Below, in pieces: positions 44,140-53,403 of a stretch of DNA of 64,000 nt. Source of the DNA: Parvularcula sp. (GTDB taxonomy: Bacteria; Pseudomonadota; Alphaproteobacteria; Caulobacterales; Parvularculaceae); NCBI GenBank assembly GCA_002704915.1, contig PAIP01000059.1, forward strand, positions 1 to 64,000, read 5' to 3'. The position numbers and the translations under genes were made by a program. Position 1 is the stretch's first letter, and the number at the start of each line of letters is the position of its first letter. The notes under the pieces were generated by a model. That model worked only from the letters and a program-made list of their open reading frames with translations, was not told where the DNA came from and did no database searches.

Positions 44140-44427
44140 TCAATTCTCTCTACGGTAGAAGTCCACACGAAATGTCACGCCGTCGTCAGGCCTTACATAG
44201 TGTTTTACTTCCGGCTCAATGACAGCGAACTCCCCCGCGCAAACATGTTTTCGCTTTTCTGGCGGGCCGGGGATGACATAATCGAGCGCGCCTTCAATCA
44301 CGACCAGCTTTCCCCAGACGCCCGCTTTGGTGTCGTGAGCGCGTGTGAGCTTCGCCGGAACGGTCTTTTCCGTGAAAACCGGCGTGCCGCCATATTTGAC
44401 GAGCCCGGGCGGAAGGTCGCGCATCAA
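44140..44427 (-). CDS. DUF1971 (TehB/YeaR-like cupin) protein
   Basis: A 95-residue single-domain cupin of DUF1971, the family that includes YeaR and the N-terminal part of some TehB proteins. It has MRDLPPGLVKYGGTPVFTEKTVPAKLTRAHDTKAGVWGKL, then YVIPGPPEKRKHVCAGEFAVIEPEVKHYV and a closing VDFYRRE. Members are often induced by nitrate or nitric oxide. It overlaps the globin gene by 4 bp, in an operon headed by nsrR. Confidence 0.88.
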   Translation of the reverse strand: MMRDLPPGLVKYGGTPVFTEKTVPAKLTRAHDTKAGVWGKLVVIEGALDYVIPGPPEKRKHVCAGEFAVIEPEVKHYVRPDDGVTFRVDFYRREN

Positions 44428-44879
44428 CTTTGACGGCGCCCGCCTGGCGCGCCGATCTCCGGAAGGCCGAACATGGCCAGTTTCAGACTCTCTGCAATGC
44501 GTTCGGCGCGCTCCATGAAATAGGCGGCGGCTTCGGGCGATGGGGCCGTATCGGTGAGGGTTGCGCGGAAGAGCCCCAGCCAGATATCGAAATGCCAGGG
44601 CTGGACCGATGTCAGCGCCTTGTGTTTCGGGACGGGCTTGCCGGAATAGCGTCCGGCGTTGAGCGCAACCGACGCCCAGAAGTCTTTCATCTTCGCAAGA
44701 TGCGGCCCCCAGTCGCTGATGGCCTCATCGAAAACCGGGCCGAGCAGGGGATGCGCGCGCACACGCTCATAAAACGTATCCACAAGGGTGGAGATATAGT
44801 CCTCATCGACGCCCATCGACGCGGCGGCGGCGGCGATCTCCTCACGGCGCTCATCGGCGGTGCGGATGCGGGTTTCCAT
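44424..44879 (-). CDS. Group III truncated hemoglobin
   Basis: A 151-residue globin of the truncated group III (trHbP/Cgb-like) class. Features include ISTLVDTFYERVRAHPLLGPVFDEAI, WGPHLAKMKDFWASV, the proximal histidine region GKPVPKHKAL and WHFDIWLGLFRATL. Group III globins are linked to NO or peroxynitrite handling. Its stop overlaps the DUF1971 start and its ATG overlaps the nsrR stop by 1 bp, so the three genes form one transcript. Confidence 0.92.
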   Translation of the reverse strand: METRIRTADERREEIAAAAASMGVDEDYISTLVDTFYERVRAHPLLGPVFDEAISDWGPHLAKMKDFWASVALNAGRYSGKPVPKHKALTSVQPWHFDIWLGLFRATLTDTAPSPEAAAYFMERAERIAESLKLAMFGLPEIGAPGGRRQS

Positions 44880-45319
44880 TACGCGGCCTCCTCTTCAAGC
44901 AATTGGCGCAGGCGCCCGTTGCGGCGCACGAGATCGCCGAGCGTGTAGCCGTCGAGCGCTGCGAGGAACGCTTTCACCGCTTCATGCAGGACCGATTTCA
45001 GCCGGCATGACGGGGTAATGAGGCATTCCCCGGCGCCGCCCTCGAAACATTCGACAATGGCGAAATCGGCTTCCATCCGCCGGACGACATCGCCGACATT
45101 GATATGGGCGGGCGGGCGCGCCAGGCGCAATCCGCCGGTCCGTCCGCGCACCGTCTCGATGAAGCCTTCGCGCCCTAAAAGATGCGCGACCTTCATCAGG
45201 TGGTTTTTGGAAATGTCATATCGCGCCGCCGCCTCGGCGATGGTGCAGAGACGGTCTTCATTGACCGCCAGATGCATCAACAGGCGCAGGGCGTAGTCGG
45301 TTTGCAGATTGAGACGCAT
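44879..45319 (-). CDS. nsrR: Rrf2-family NO-sensing repressor NsrR
   Basis: A 146-residue Rrf2 regulator. It begins with the winged helix-turn-helix MRLNLQTDYALRLLMHLAV...YDISKNHLMKVAHLLGREGFI. Three Cys follow as C-x7-C-x5-C (ECFEGGAGECLITPSC), exactly the NsrR iron-sulfur ligand spacing. NsrR represses NO-detoxification genes and releases DNA when its cluster reacts with NO. The start at 45319 is the conserved MRLNLQTDYA position; a longer frame would be non-homologous. A 23-bp inverted NsrR-type operator lies in the divergent gap to the next gene. Confidence 0.93.
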   Translation of the reverse strand: MRLNLQTDYALRLLMHLAVNEDRLCTIAEAAARYDISKNHLMKVAHLLGREGFIETVRGRTGGLRLARPPAHINVGDVVRRMEADFAIVECFEGGAGECLITPSCRLKSVLHEAVKAFLAALDGYTLGDLVRRNGRLRQLLEEEAA

Positions 45320-45329
45320 TGCCGCTCCT

Positions 45330-45399
45330 AAAAGATGCATATCATATATTGGATATCGTCCGGGAATGCAATATAAAAGATGTATATAAAATACATGAA
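45330..45399. promoter_or_regulatory. NsrR-type operators in the nsrR divergent promoter
   Basis: 45377-45399 is an 11-1-11 inverted repeat: AAGATGTATAT, A, AAATACATGAA. Its ATGTAT/ATACAT core matches the NsrR half-site AAGATGYATTT. A weaker related sequence with AAGATGCATAT begins near 45330, 11 bp upstream of the nsrR start. The stretch is very AT-rich. Confidence 0.75.
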
Positions 45400-45412
45400 A
45401 AGGATATGAGCC

Positions 45413-45871
45413 ATGGCGATGCTTGCCGAAGTGATGGAAACCGGCCTGATCGAAGCGGAACTCGAGGCGGAGCGCAAAGAGCAGGCGGCGCCCGCGATAA
45501 TGCTTGTCAAGATGACGCAGCCGAACACGACCCTGCATGGCGGCGTCTTCAAAAGCCTGGCGCTGATTTACGCGGCGCTGCTGGCGGTTTTCTGGCTGAC
45601 CTTTCAGGGCGATGAGGAGGCGTTGTTCATGGTGGCGATCAGCGCCGTATATCTCGCCGCCTATATGGGAACGCCCTTCCTGCTGAGCCGCGTCGGCGGC
45701 CGGGTGGACCCCGAAAGCAACAAAAACTTCGCGGCGTTTCTCCGCGAGCCTTTCGAAACCTGGACCGGGATTGTGACGGGACGCGAGGCGATGCTGCAGG
45801 TCTTGCTCATTCCCATGGCGATCCTCATCGCCGGCTGCGGCATGGGCGTCATCATCGCTGTCAGCCGTTAG
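45413..45871 (+). CDS. Hypothetical membrane protein, NsrR-linked
   Basis: A 152-residue protein not assigned to a family. A charged N-terminal segment (about 1-42) precedes three helices (about 47-65, 69-90, 128-150). It contains the polar loop RVGGRVDPESNKNFAAFLREPFETWTG. It is transcribed away from nsrR, and its start lies 14 bp after the inverted repeat, so it should be repressed by NsrR. It is a candidate new member of the NO response. AAAGGATATG precedes the ATG. Confidence 0.75.
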   Translation: MAMLAEVMETGLIEAELEAERKEQAAPAIMLVKMTQPNTTLHGGVFKSLALIYAALLAVFWLTFQGDEEALFMVAISAVYLAAYMGTPFLLSRVGGRVDPESNKNFAAFLREPFETWTGIVTGREAMLQVLLIPMAILIAGCGMGVIIAVSR

Positions 45872-46338
45872 ACGGCGCCGAGATCGAAACGCAGTTTCGG
45901 CAGGACCCGTCTTGGAATGGAGCCGGAAGGAACCTGTCCATCGTCTTTTGCGCCCATGCGCATGTAAAAGGGAACGGCGTCGGGGTCGGCTTCGATGGTC
46001 ATGAAACTTGCGCCTTGCGCGCGCGCTTCATCCGCCGCCCATTGAAAGAGCGCGCGCCCCACGCCGAGGCCCATAGCCTCCGGGTGAACGAAGAGTTTTT
46101 CCAGCGACGCGACGTCGCCGTTTAATTCCAACTGCGCCATGCCGAGGAGCGTTCCCTCACGCTCGGCGATCTGAATTGTCGAATAATCGAAATCCGTTTG
46201 CGTAATCGTCAGCTCTTCACGGCACGCTTCCATGAACGCATCGTCATACCCCCAATAGGCTTTGGAGAGCATACAGAGCTCGGAAAGCGCAGGTGCTTCT
46301 TCGAGGCGGGCGGAGCGCATTTTGAGTTCTGATTTCAA
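45868..46338 (-). CDS. GNAT family N-acetyltransferase
   Basis: A 156-residue GCN5-type acetyltransferase. The acetyl-CoA-binding motif A is VHPEAMGLGVGRALFQWAADEAR near 85-107, followed by the IEADPDAVPFYMRMGAKDDG motif B. No extra domain is visible, and the substrate is unknown. It forms the end of a minus-strand run with an Imm1-like gene (4-bp overlap) and the kelch gene. Confidence 0.9.
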   Translation of the reverse strand: MKSELKMRSARLEEAPALSELCMLSKAYWGYDDAFMEACREELTITQTDFDYSTIQIAEREGTLLGMAQLELNGDVASLEKLFVHPEAMGLGVGRALFQWAADEARAQGASFMTIEADPDAVPFYMRMGAKDDGQVPSGSIPRRVLPKLRFDLGAV

Positions 46339-46748
46339 ACTTCAGTCCAGCTTATCGCCCCGGAAAGTGCGCCGGTTCTGCAGAACTCGCCAACGGCCTC
46401 CAGTGCTGGCGCAATACCTATAATGTGCCGGGTTTCGACTTCGGTATGGTGATTGCCAAACAAATAGTAATCGACCGTGTCGTCGCTATTTTCTGTTTCG
46501 TTTATCGAGGCGAGATATGGCGGCTCATTGTCTTCGGGCATATGATGAAGACAAAGACCCTGCCGAGCGCCAATGCCGATACCCATTGCGCCTTTTCCAG
46601 GCGTTTCAATTGTTATTATAACAGGTTGTTTGTTTTGGCGCTGGCGAACAAAACCTTCGATGCGTCCGAATAGTTTCTCAACATCAAAGAATTCTTCTGG
46701 CTCATGTTCAGAAATTCGCAGAATGCTCGGGGCTTGGGAGCCGGGCAT
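46335..46748 (-). CDS. Imm1-like immunity protein candidate
   Basis: A 137-residue cytoplasmic protein. Its C-terminal half resembles the Imm1 family of polymorphic-toxin immunity proteins: a glycine-rich strand GKGAMGIGIGARQG, HHTEVETRHIIGIAPALEAVGEFCRTGA, and the closing SWTEV. Imm1 proteins neutralise deaminase or nuclease toxins. No toxin gene is next to it, so it may be an orphan immunity gene or a domesticated relative. It starts 3 bp after the kelch gene and overlaps the GNAT gene. Confidence 0.55.
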   Translation of the reverse strand: MPGSQAPSILRISEHEPEEFFDVEKLFGRIEGFVRQRQNKQPVIITIETPGKGAMGIGIGARQGLCLHHMPEDNEPPYLASINETENSDDTVDYYLFGNHHTEVETRHIIGIAPALEAVGEFCRTGALSGAISWTEV

Positions 46749-46751
46749 GTC

Positions 46752-47813
46752 TCAAATCTCAAACCTGTCGAGTGCGTTTGATGTTTCCGCGCCGCCGGCT
46801 TTTGCGGCGCCGCCGAGCACATAGATTGCTTCGCCCAAGGACACCGCGCCGAGCCCGTGACGCCGACGCGGCATGGCGGCGACGGCGCGCCAGTTGTCGG
46901 TATCGGGATCGTACTCCCACGCCTCCGCAAACACGCCGCCGGGCGATGGCGTGAAATATTCGCCGCCAAAGGCGTAGATCTTGCCGTTCAGCACCGCGGC
47001 GGCGAGGCCGCCTTGGGCTTTCGGCATGGGACGCGCTTCGCCCCAGCGGTCGGCGAGGGGGTCGTAGACTTCGACGACATTGGTGTTGCCGCCATTCACG
47101 GTGCGTCCGCCGATCACATAAAAGACGCCATTGGCGACCACGCCTGCGGTTGAGTTGCGCGCCGTGAGCATGGGCGCGAGCGCGCGCCAGCGATTGTCGC
47201 CGGCGTCATAATACCAGTGCCGGTCCGTATCGATATGATCGTCCCATTCGAGATTGGCGCTGCCCGCCGGCGCGCGCCCGCCGGCCACGTGAATGAAGCC
47301 GTTGAGAGAAACGGCGGCGCATTCGGCCTGGGGGCTCGGCATGGGCGCGAACGGTTCCCAGCGTTCCTGTAAGTCGGTGAGGCGCCAGCATTGCGACTGC
47401 ATGCGCCAGCCGCCGACCGCATCGCGGGCGAAACCGCCGACGCCGTAGAGAAAGCCATTGTTATTCACCAGCGCCAGGTGATGGCGCGGCTGGGGAAGGG
47501 GCGTTGCAAAACCCCAGGCGTCATAGGCCGGATCGTAAAAGGTCACCTTGTCGGTGACGTTGAAGGGCGCGTCGGGCGTCAGGCCGCCCGCATTGACGAG
47601 AAGGTCAAGCGGTTTCGGCTTCATGGACGGGCCGGGATCGGACGACTTGCGGAACGGCGCGGGATAAATCTCCTGCACCGGAAAGGGCATGGGCGCGAGC
47701 GGCGTCCACGCGCCCGTCGGCAAAATCGTATTGTCCGCGCGCGCCGGCAAAACTGCGCCCGCGCCGAGCGCTGCGGCGCCAGCCAGCATCTTTCGTCTGT
47801 CTATCTTGTTCAT
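46752..47813 (-). CDS. Tat-exported kelch-repeat protein
   Basis: A 353-residue secreted beta-propeller. The N-terminus IDRRKMLAGAAALGAGAVLPARA has a twin-arginine motif followed by a hydrophobic stretch. Five to six kelch blades follow, each with a GG doublet and a later W (for example FLYGVGGFARDA...WEPFAPMPSP, VFYVIGGRTVNGG, KIYAFGGEYF, IYVLGGAAKAGG). No galactose-oxidase copper ligands or catalytic residues are evident. It heads the kelch-Imm1-GNAT run. The ATG at 47813 is better spaced from the GGGGGG ribosome-binding site than the one 6 bp upstream. Confidence 0.87.
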   Translation of the reverse strand: MNKIDRRKMLAGAAALGAGAVLPARADNTILPTGAWTPLAPMPFPVQEIYPAPFRKSSDPGPSMKPKPLDLLVNAGGLTPDAPFNVTDKVTFYDPAYDAWGFATPLPQPRHHLALVNNNGFLYGVGGFARDAVGGWRMQSQCWRLTDLQERWEPFAPMPSPQAECAAVSLNGFIHVAGGRAPAGSANLEWDDHIDTDRHWYYDAGDNRWRALAPMLTARNSTAGVVANGVFYVIGGRTVNGGNTNVVEVYDPLADRWGEARPMPKAQGGLAAAVLNGKIYAFGGEYFTPSPGGVFAEAWEYDPDTDNWRAVAAMPRRRHGLGAVSLGEAIYVLGGAAKAGGAETSNALDRFEI

Positions 47814-47857
47814 TTGCATCCCCCCTTACGCGACTTCCCCAAATTGCAGGCCCCGGC

Positions 47858-48442
47858 CTATTCCCCGAGATTGAACGCCGCGCAGGCGACGCGCGCCCCG
47901 GCGCCCCCGATCGGCTGCGTCATGTGATCGTCCGGATTTTCGTGAATGACGACAGCGAATCCGTCTGCGTCGGAAAGCGGTCCGCCGTCACTGAGTGAAA
48001 GGGCCGTATTGAAAAATGCAGCAACCGCGACGCCATCAGGCCCCGCATAGATATTCGGCAGGTCCGCCGCTTCATATCCATTGGGATTGAGGAGACCGTG
48101 TTCGGCGCCTTCAGGATTGATATGGCTGCCCGAGGCCTTGAAGCCTTCGGCGCCGTCGCTGCAATCGCCAACCTGATGCAGATGCATCCCGTGCCAGCCC
48201 TCGGAAAGACCGCTGATGGAAACCCGGATGAGCACGCCTTCCGGCGCGTCTTTGAGAGCGATGTCGCCGGTCTCGCCGCCCTCGACATTCACGAAATCAG
48301 CCTCGGCGTCGGGCCAGCCGGAGGGCGCCGCCATGGGCGCGGAGGCCGCCTCGGATGTGTCGTTAGCGCCGCTTTTTCCACAAGCGACCAAAAGGATCGC
48401 TGAAAGGACTGTTATTGCTGCGCTTTTTCCGGCGGTCTTCAT
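47858..48442 (-). CDS. sodC: Periplasmic Cu/Zn superoxide dismutase, lipoprotein
   Basis: A 194-residue SodC-type enzyme that dismutates superoxide in the periplasm. Lipobox LVAC (Cys near 21). Copper and zinc ligands are visible in GWHGMHLHQVGDC, ASGSHINPEGAEHG and VIHENPDDH. A disulfide is possible between GDC and the later VACAAF. The start at 48442, behind GGGAGATG, gives a clean lipoprotein signal; a longer frame does not. It diverges from gyrA. Confidence 0.93.
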   Translation of the reverse strand: MKTAGKSAAITVLSAILLVACGKSGANDTSEAASAPMAAPSGWPDAEADFVNVEGGETGDIALKDAPEGVLIRVSISGLSEGWHGMHLHQVGDCSDGAEGFKASGSHINPEGAEHGLLNPNGYEAADLPNIYAGPDGVAVAAFFNTALSLSDGGPLSDADGFAVVIHENPDDHMTQPIGGAGARVACAAFNLGE

Positions 48443-48565
48443 GACATCTCCCAATGAGTTTCCAGGGGCATGATACCCTATCGCGGCGTATGAATAAACT
48501 GACGCGCCGGAGACGCCCAAAAGCCTGTAAAAACCGGCGCTCACGCTTGGCTTTGAAGGGGCCGA

Positions 48566-51388
48566 ATGCTAAGCGAGAGCGTTCTTTTCCGACTGATTCC
48601 CAAAGGTTTTCCAAAAGGTTTTATTGTGGCCGAAGACAACGGCGATACCCCCGATAACGGCGATCACGGCTCCGGCGAAAACACCCCCGGCACACCGGCC
48701 GGCGGCGACGGCGCGTCGTCCATCTCCATCGAAGACGAGATGAGGAAGTCCTATCTCGATTACGCCATGAGCGTGATCGTGAGCCGCGCGCTTCCCGATG
48801 CGCGGGACGGGTTGAAGCCCGTTCACCGGCGCATCCTCTGGTCGATGCATGAAAACGGCTATGTCTGGAACAAGCCTTACCGCAAATCGGCGCGCGTCGT
48901 CGGGGACGTCATCGGTAAATATCACCCCCATGGCGACCAGTCGATTTACGACGCGCTTGTCAGGATGGCGCAGGATTTCGCCATGCGCCTGCCGTTGGTC
49001 GACGGGCAGGGCAATTTCGGCTCCATCGACGGCGATCCGCCGGCGGCCATGCGCTACACCGAATGCCGCATGGAGAAAGTGGCGAACGCGCTGCTTGATG
49101 ATATCGAGAAGGATACGGTTCGCTTCCAGGACAATTATGACGGCACCGAAAGCGAGCCGTCCGTTTTGCCGGCGAAATTTCCGAACCTTCTCGTCAACGG
49201 TTCGGGCGGCATTGCAGTCGGCATGGCCACCAACATTCCCCCGCATAATCTCGGCGAAGTCGTCGATGCGACCATGGCGATGATCGACAATCCCGAGATC
49301 ACCGATGACGAACTGATCGAAATCGTGCCGGGCCCCGACTTCCCGACCGGCGGCATCATTCTCGGCCGCGCGGGATCGAAGGCGGGGCTGTTGCTCGGGC
49401 GCGGCTCCGTGGTGATGCGCGGGCGCGCCACGATCGAAGAGGTTCGCAAGGACCGATACGGCGTCATCATCACCGAAATTCCCTATCAGGTGAACAAGGC
49501 GATGATGGTTCAGCGCATCGCCGATCTGGTGCGCGAGAAAAAGATCGAAGGCATCGCCGACATTCGCGATGAATCGAGCCGTCAGGGCATTCGCGTGGTC
49601 GTCGAATTGCGCCGCGACGCCTCGCCGGACGTTGTCCTCAATCAGCTCTATCGACACTCGCAACTGCAGACGAGTTTCGGCGTCAACATGCTCGCCTTGA
49701 ATGGCGGCAAGCCGCAGCAACTGACCTTGCGCGATGTGCTTGCAGCCTTCGTCGATTTCCGCGAAGAGGTCATCACGCGGCGCACGAAATTCGATCTCAA
49801 CAAGGCCCGCGACCGCGCGCATATTTTGGTCGGTCTCGCCATCGCCGTCGCCAATATCGATGAAGTCGTCGCGCTGATCCGCGCGGCGCCGGACCCGCAG
49901 ACGGCGAAAGACCAGTTGATGGCCAAGGCCTGGCCAGCGAAGGATCTTGCGCCGCTGGTGCTCCTGGTCGCCGACCCGCGGCATTTGATGACCGAAGGCG
50001 ACACGCTGAAACTTTCCGAAGAACAGGCGAAGGCTATTCTCGATTTGCGCCTGCAACGCCTGACCGCGCTCGGCCGCGACGAGATCGGCGACGAGCTGAA
50101 AGGCCTTGCGGAAAAGATCGCCGATTATCTCGACATCCTGCGCAACCGCGATCGCGTCCTGACCATCGTCAAGGACGAGCTGTCGGCGGTGAAGAACGAA
50201 TTCGCAACCCCGCGCAAAACCGAAATCGTCGACGCCGAAGGCGAAGTGGAAGACGAAGACCTCATCGCCCAGGAAGACATGGTCGTCACCGTCACCCATG
50301 CGGGCTATGTGAAGCGCACGGCGCTCTCGACCTATCGCGCGCAAAAACGCGGCGGCAAGGGCCGCGCCGGCATGAAGTTCAAGGACGAGGATTTCGTCAA
50401 CCAGCTTTTCGTCGGCAACACCCACACGCCGCTTCTGTTCTTCACCTCGACGGGCATGGCCTACAAGCTGAAGCTGTGGCGCCTTCCCGAAGGCGCGCCG
50501 TCATCGCGCGGCAAGGCGTTTGTGAACCTGCTTCCGCTCGGGCCCGACGAGCGGGTCACCAACATTTTGCCGCTGCCAGAGGACGAAAACGCATGGGAGG
50601 ATTTCCATGTGATGTTCGCCACAAAATCGGGCAATGTCCGTCGCAACAAGCTGTCCGACTTCCAGCGTGTGAACCGCAACGGCAAGATCGCCATGAAGCT
50701 CGATGAGGGCGACCGGCTCGTCGGCGTCAAAGTCTGCCGCGAGGACGAGGATGTGTTGCTGACGACGGCGTCGGGCATGTGCATCCGCTTCCCCGTCGAC
50801 ACGGTGCGCGTCTTTGCGGGCCGCACCTCCACGGGCGTGCGCGGCATCCGCCTCGAAAAGGACAATCACGTCATCTCCATGGCGATCCTGCGCCATGTGG
50901 AGACGACCTCCGAAGAAACGAAAGCCTATCTCAAACACGCCGCCGCCATGCGCCGCGCGGCGGGCGAGGCGGACGCCGAGGAGCCGGAAGACACCGAGAC
51001 CGCTGATGTGGCGATCGGCCAGGACCGCATCGCCGAGCTTGGCGCGGCGGAGCAGTTTATCCTGACCGTCACCGAAAACGGTTATGGCAAGCGGACGTCG
51101 TCTTACGAATACAGAACCTCCGGCCGTGGCGGCAAAGGCATCATCGCGATCCAGACGACGAGCCGCAACGGACCCGTGGTCGCCGCCTTCGCGGTTGAGG
51201 ATTCCGATCAGATCATGCTGGTCACCGATGGCGGCCAGTTGATCCGCACGCCGGTGGACGGCATCCGCATCGCCGGCCGCAATACGCAAGGCGTCACCAT
51301 CTTCCGCACCCGGGAGGACGAACACGTGGTCTCCGTGGGCCGCATCGAGGATGTGGAAGGCGACGAGGAAGAGGGCGACGAGGAATAA
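48566..51388 (+). CDS. gyrA: DNA gyrase subunit A
   Basis: Breakage-reunion subunit of gyrase, 940 residues. It carries an acidic N-terminal extension of about 50 residues before [38 protein letters not shown]. The catalytic Tyr is in [10 protein letters not shown] (residue 164) and the GyrA box is [10 protein letters not shown], so this is GyrA rather than ParC. The quinolone-contact region reads [12 protein letters not shown]: the position equal to E. coli Ser83 is Gln125 (CAG, 48938-48940), while Asp87 is kept. GAAGGGG precedes the ATG. coaD starts within the stop codon. Confidence 0.97.
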   Translation: MLSESVLFRLIPKGFPKGFIVAEDNGDTPDNGDHGSGENTPGTPAGGDGASSISIEDEMRKSYLDYAMSVIVSRALPDARDGLKPVHRRILWSMHENGYVWNKPYRKSARVVGDVIGKYHPHGDQSIYDALVRMAQDFAMRLPLVDGQGNFGSIDGDPPAAMRYTECRMEKVANALLDDIEKDTVRFQDNYDGTESEPSVLPAKFPNLLVNGSGGIAVGMATNIPPHNLGEVVDATMAMIDNPEITDDELIEIVPGPDFPTGGIILGRAGSKAGLLLGRGSVVMRGRATIEEVRKDRYGVIITEIPYQVNKAMMVQRIADLVREKKIEGIADIRDESSRQGIRVVVELRRDASPDVVLNQLYRHSQLQTSFGVNMLALNGGKPQQLTLRDVLAAFVDFREEVITRRTKFDLNKARDRAHILVGLAIAVANIDEVVALIRAAPDPQTAKDQLMAKAWPAKDLAPLVLLVADPRHLMTEGDTLKLSEEQAKAILDLRLQRLTALGRDEIGDELKGLAEKIADYLDILRNRDRVLTIVKDELSAVKNEFATPRKTEIVDAEGEVEDEDLIAQEDMVVTVTHAGYVKRTALSTYRAQKRGGKGRAGMKFKDEDFVNQLFVGNTHTPLLFFTSTGMAYKLKLWRLPEGAPSSRGKAFVNLLPLGPDERVTNILPLPEDENAWEDFHVMFATKSGNVRRNKLSDFQRVNRNGKIAMKLDEGDRLVGVKVCREDEDVLLTTASGMCIRFPVDTVRVFAGRTSTGVRGIRLEKDNHVISMAILRHVETTSEETKAYLKHAAAMRRAAGEADAEEPEDTETADVAIGQDRIAELGAAEQFILTVTENGYGKRTSSYEYRTSGRGGKGIIAIQTTSRNGPVVAAFAVEDSDQIMLVTDGGQLIRTPVDGIRIAGRNTQGVTIFRTREDEHVVSVGRIEDVEGDEEEGDEE

Positions 51389-51888
51389 TGACCAAACTCA
51401 TCGGCCTTTATCCCGGCACGTTCGATCCGTTGACGCTCGGGCATGTGGACCTTGTGGAGCGGGCGGTGAAGCTTGTGGACGAGCTGATCATCGGCGTCGC
51501 CATCAACCGCGATAAAGGCCCGCTCTTTTCCCTCGAAGAGCGCGTCGCGATGGTCGAAAAGGAAATGGCGCGCATCTCCAAGGCGACAGGCACGCCCATC
51601 CGTGTCGTTCCCTTCGAAACGCTGCTGATGAAGTTTGCGGAAGAGGTGAAGGCGAACATCATCATTCGCGGCCTTCGCGCCGTCTCGGATTTCGAATATG
51701 AATTTCAGATGGTCGGCATGAACCAGGCCTTGAATGACGAGATCGAGACCGTCTTTCTGATGGCCGATGCGCGCTATCAGTCCATCGCTTCGCGCCTCGT
51801 CAAAGAGATTGCGCGCCTCGACGGCGAGATCTCCTCCTTCGTGCCGGCCCATGTGGCCGAGGCGCTGAGGGCCAAGTTTTCAAAGTAA
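51388..51888 (+). CDS. coaD: Phosphopantetheine adenylyltransferase
   Basis: Penultimate enzyme of coenzyme A synthesis: 4'-phosphopantetheine + ATP gives dephospho-CoA + PPi. At 166 residues it is typical. The nucleotidyltransferase motif is YPGTFDPLTLGHVDLVERA, with the later RGLRAVSDFEYEFQMVGMNQAL segment and the SSR-like SIASRLVKEIARL. Its ATG shares one base with the gyrA stop (TAATG), which gives translational coupling. Confidence 0.97.
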   Translation: MTKLIGLYPGTFDPLTLGHVDLVERAVKLVDELIIGVAINRDKGPLFSLEERVAMVEKEMARISKATGTPIRVVPFETLLMKFAEEVKANIIIRGLRAVSDFEYEFQMVGMNQALNDEIETVFLMADARYQSIASRLVKEIARLDGEISSFVPAHVAEALRAKFSK

Positions 51889-51962
51889 CCGGTTCGCAAT
51901 TTCGCCGCGGGCGCCTTATATGATGGCTCTCTGCCCGGGGCGGGTCTTGGCAAGGAGTTGAT

Positions 51963-52865
51963 ATGCGTTTTGGATCAATGAGTTGGGCAATGGCGGCGCT
52001 GGCCGCTGTGATGCTGTCGCCGGCTCTTGCGGATGACGATGACGAGAACGCGCCCACGGCGCGGGAAATCGTCGAGAATGCGCCGGAAAGCGACTGGCGC
52101 GGCCTCGATCCTGAGAACACTTTATATATGGACCTGCCTGCGGGGACCGTGGTCATTGAGCTGCGCCCCGATTTTGCGCCGGGTCATGTGGAGCGCATCA
52201 AGACGCTGACCCGCCAGGGTTTTTATGACGGCCTCGCTTTCCATCGCGTGATCGAGGGCTTCATGGCCCAAGGCGGCGATCCGAAAGGGGATGGCACCGG
52301 CGGGTCCGATCTGCCCGACCTTGAAGCGGAATTCACCCGCGACAGCACGGAAGTCGAAGGCTTCCGGGAGATCGGCCGCGATCGCATGGCGCCGCGGCTC
52401 GGCTATGTGGACGGCATGCCGACGGCGGCGGAGCCGGAGGGCCTGCGCGCCTTTCTGACCAATGGCCATGTGGATGTCTGGCCGGTGCATTGCCCCGGCG
52501 TCATGTCCATGGCGCGCGCCACGGACCCCGACAGCGCCAACAGCCAGTTCTTTTTGATGATCGGCGACAGCCGCCAGAATCTGGACCAGCGCTACACCGC
52601 CTGGGGCTGGATCGTCGATGGATATGAAGCGACGCGGCGTATTGTGCGCGGCGAGCCGCCTTCGCGGCCGACGCCGATCATCCGTATGCGCATCGAAGCC
52701 GACATCCCTGAGGCCGAGCGCGAGGACATCAAGGTTCTGAAAACCGACAGCCAGACTTTCACCGAGTATCTGAAGGCGGACGGTCAGCTTTCTGACACCG
52801 GCTTCCTGAAAGATATCTGCGACATCAAAGTGCCTGTGAAGGCGGAAGGAGACCTCGAACTATGA
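51963..52865 (+). CDS. Periplasmic cyclophilin-type peptidylprolyl isomerase
   Basis: A 300-residue exported cyclophilin. Signal peptide 1-23 (SPALADDDD). The isomerase domain covers about 50-265 with VVIELRPDFAPGHVERIKTLTRQGFYDGLAFHRVIEGFMAQGGD, SMARATDPDSANSQFFLMIGD and YTAWGWIVDGYEA. It is longer than usual, with an extra loop (about 120-170) and a C-terminal extension. AAGGAG precedes the start. It overlaps the next cyclophilin gene by 4 bp. Confidence 0.94.
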   Translation: MRFGSMSWAMAALAAVMLSPALADDDDENAPTAREIVENAPESDWRGLDPENTLYMDLPAGTVVIELRPDFAPGHVERIKTLTRQGFYDGLAFHRVIEGFMAQGGDPKGDGTGGSDLPDLEAEFTRDSTEVEGFREIGRDRMAPRLGYVDGMPTAAEPEGLRAFLTNGHVDVWPVHCPGVMSMARATDPDSANSQFFLMIGDSRQNLDQRYTAWGWIVDGYEATRRIVRGEPPSRPTPIIRMRIEADIPEAEREDIKVLKTDSQTFTEYLKADGQLSDTGFLKDICDIKVPVKAEGDLEL

Positions 52866-53311
52866 GCGATAAACTCATTCTCACCCTCGATACAGGCGAC
52901 GTCGTTATCGAAACATTTCCGGACAAGGCGCCGGGTCATGTGGAGCGCATCAAGGAGCTTGCCGACGAAGGCTTTTATGACGGCATCCCCTTGCACCGCG
53001 TGATTGACGGGTTCATGGCGCAGATGGGCTGTCCTCGCGGCGACGGCACGGGCGGATCGAAAAAGCCCGACCTCAAGGCCGAGTTCAACGATGTCAGCCA
53101 CCAGCGCGGCGTCTGCTCCATGGCCCGCGCCCAGGATCCGAACAGCGCCAACAGCCAGTTTTTCATCGTTTTCGACGACGCCTCTTTCCTCGACGGCCAG
53201 TACACCGCCTGGGGCAAGGTCGTTGAAGGCATGGAGCATGTGGACGAAGCGAACCGCGGCGAGCCGCCCGCAAACCCGACCAAGATCGTGAAATTCCGTA
53301 CCGCGGCTTAA
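52862..53311 (+). CDS. Cytoplasmic cyclophilin-type peptidylprolyl isomerase
   Basis: A 149-residue single-domain cyclophilin, close to PpiB. Motifs are FPDKAPGHVERIKELADEGFYDGIPLHRVIDGFMAQMGCPRGDG, SMARAQDPNSANSQFFIVF and YTAWGKVVEGMEHV. It has no signal peptide, so it is cytosolic. It pairs with the secreted paralogue encoded directly before it, giving proline isomerase activity in two compartments from one operon. A terminator follows. Confidence 0.95.
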   Translation: MSDKLILTLDTGDVVIETFPDKAPGHVERIKELADEGFYDGIPLHRVIDGFMAQMGCPRGDGTGGSKKPDLKAEFNDVSHQRGVCSMARAQDPNSANSQFFIVFDDASFLDGQYTAWGKVVEGMEHVDEANRGEPPANPTKIVKFRTAA

Positions 53312-53350
53312 GGAAACGGCAAGGAAATTTTCACCTGCAACTGGCAAAAG

Positions 53351-53378
53351 GGCGCGAATCCATCGCGCCTTTTTCTTT
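53351..53378 (+). terminator. Rho-independent terminator after the cyclophilin genes
   Basis: GGCGCGA and TCGCGCC form a 7-bp stem with a 5-nt loop, followed by TTTTTCTTT. Confidence 0.88.
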
Positions 53379-53403
53379 GTTTATGTGAGCGACGCAAGCC
53401 CCC

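Noticed and set aside
45320..45538. N-terminal extension of nsrR by 73 codons
   Set aside because: It would run through the NsrR-type operators and the divergent promoter. Homologues start at MRLNLQTDYA.
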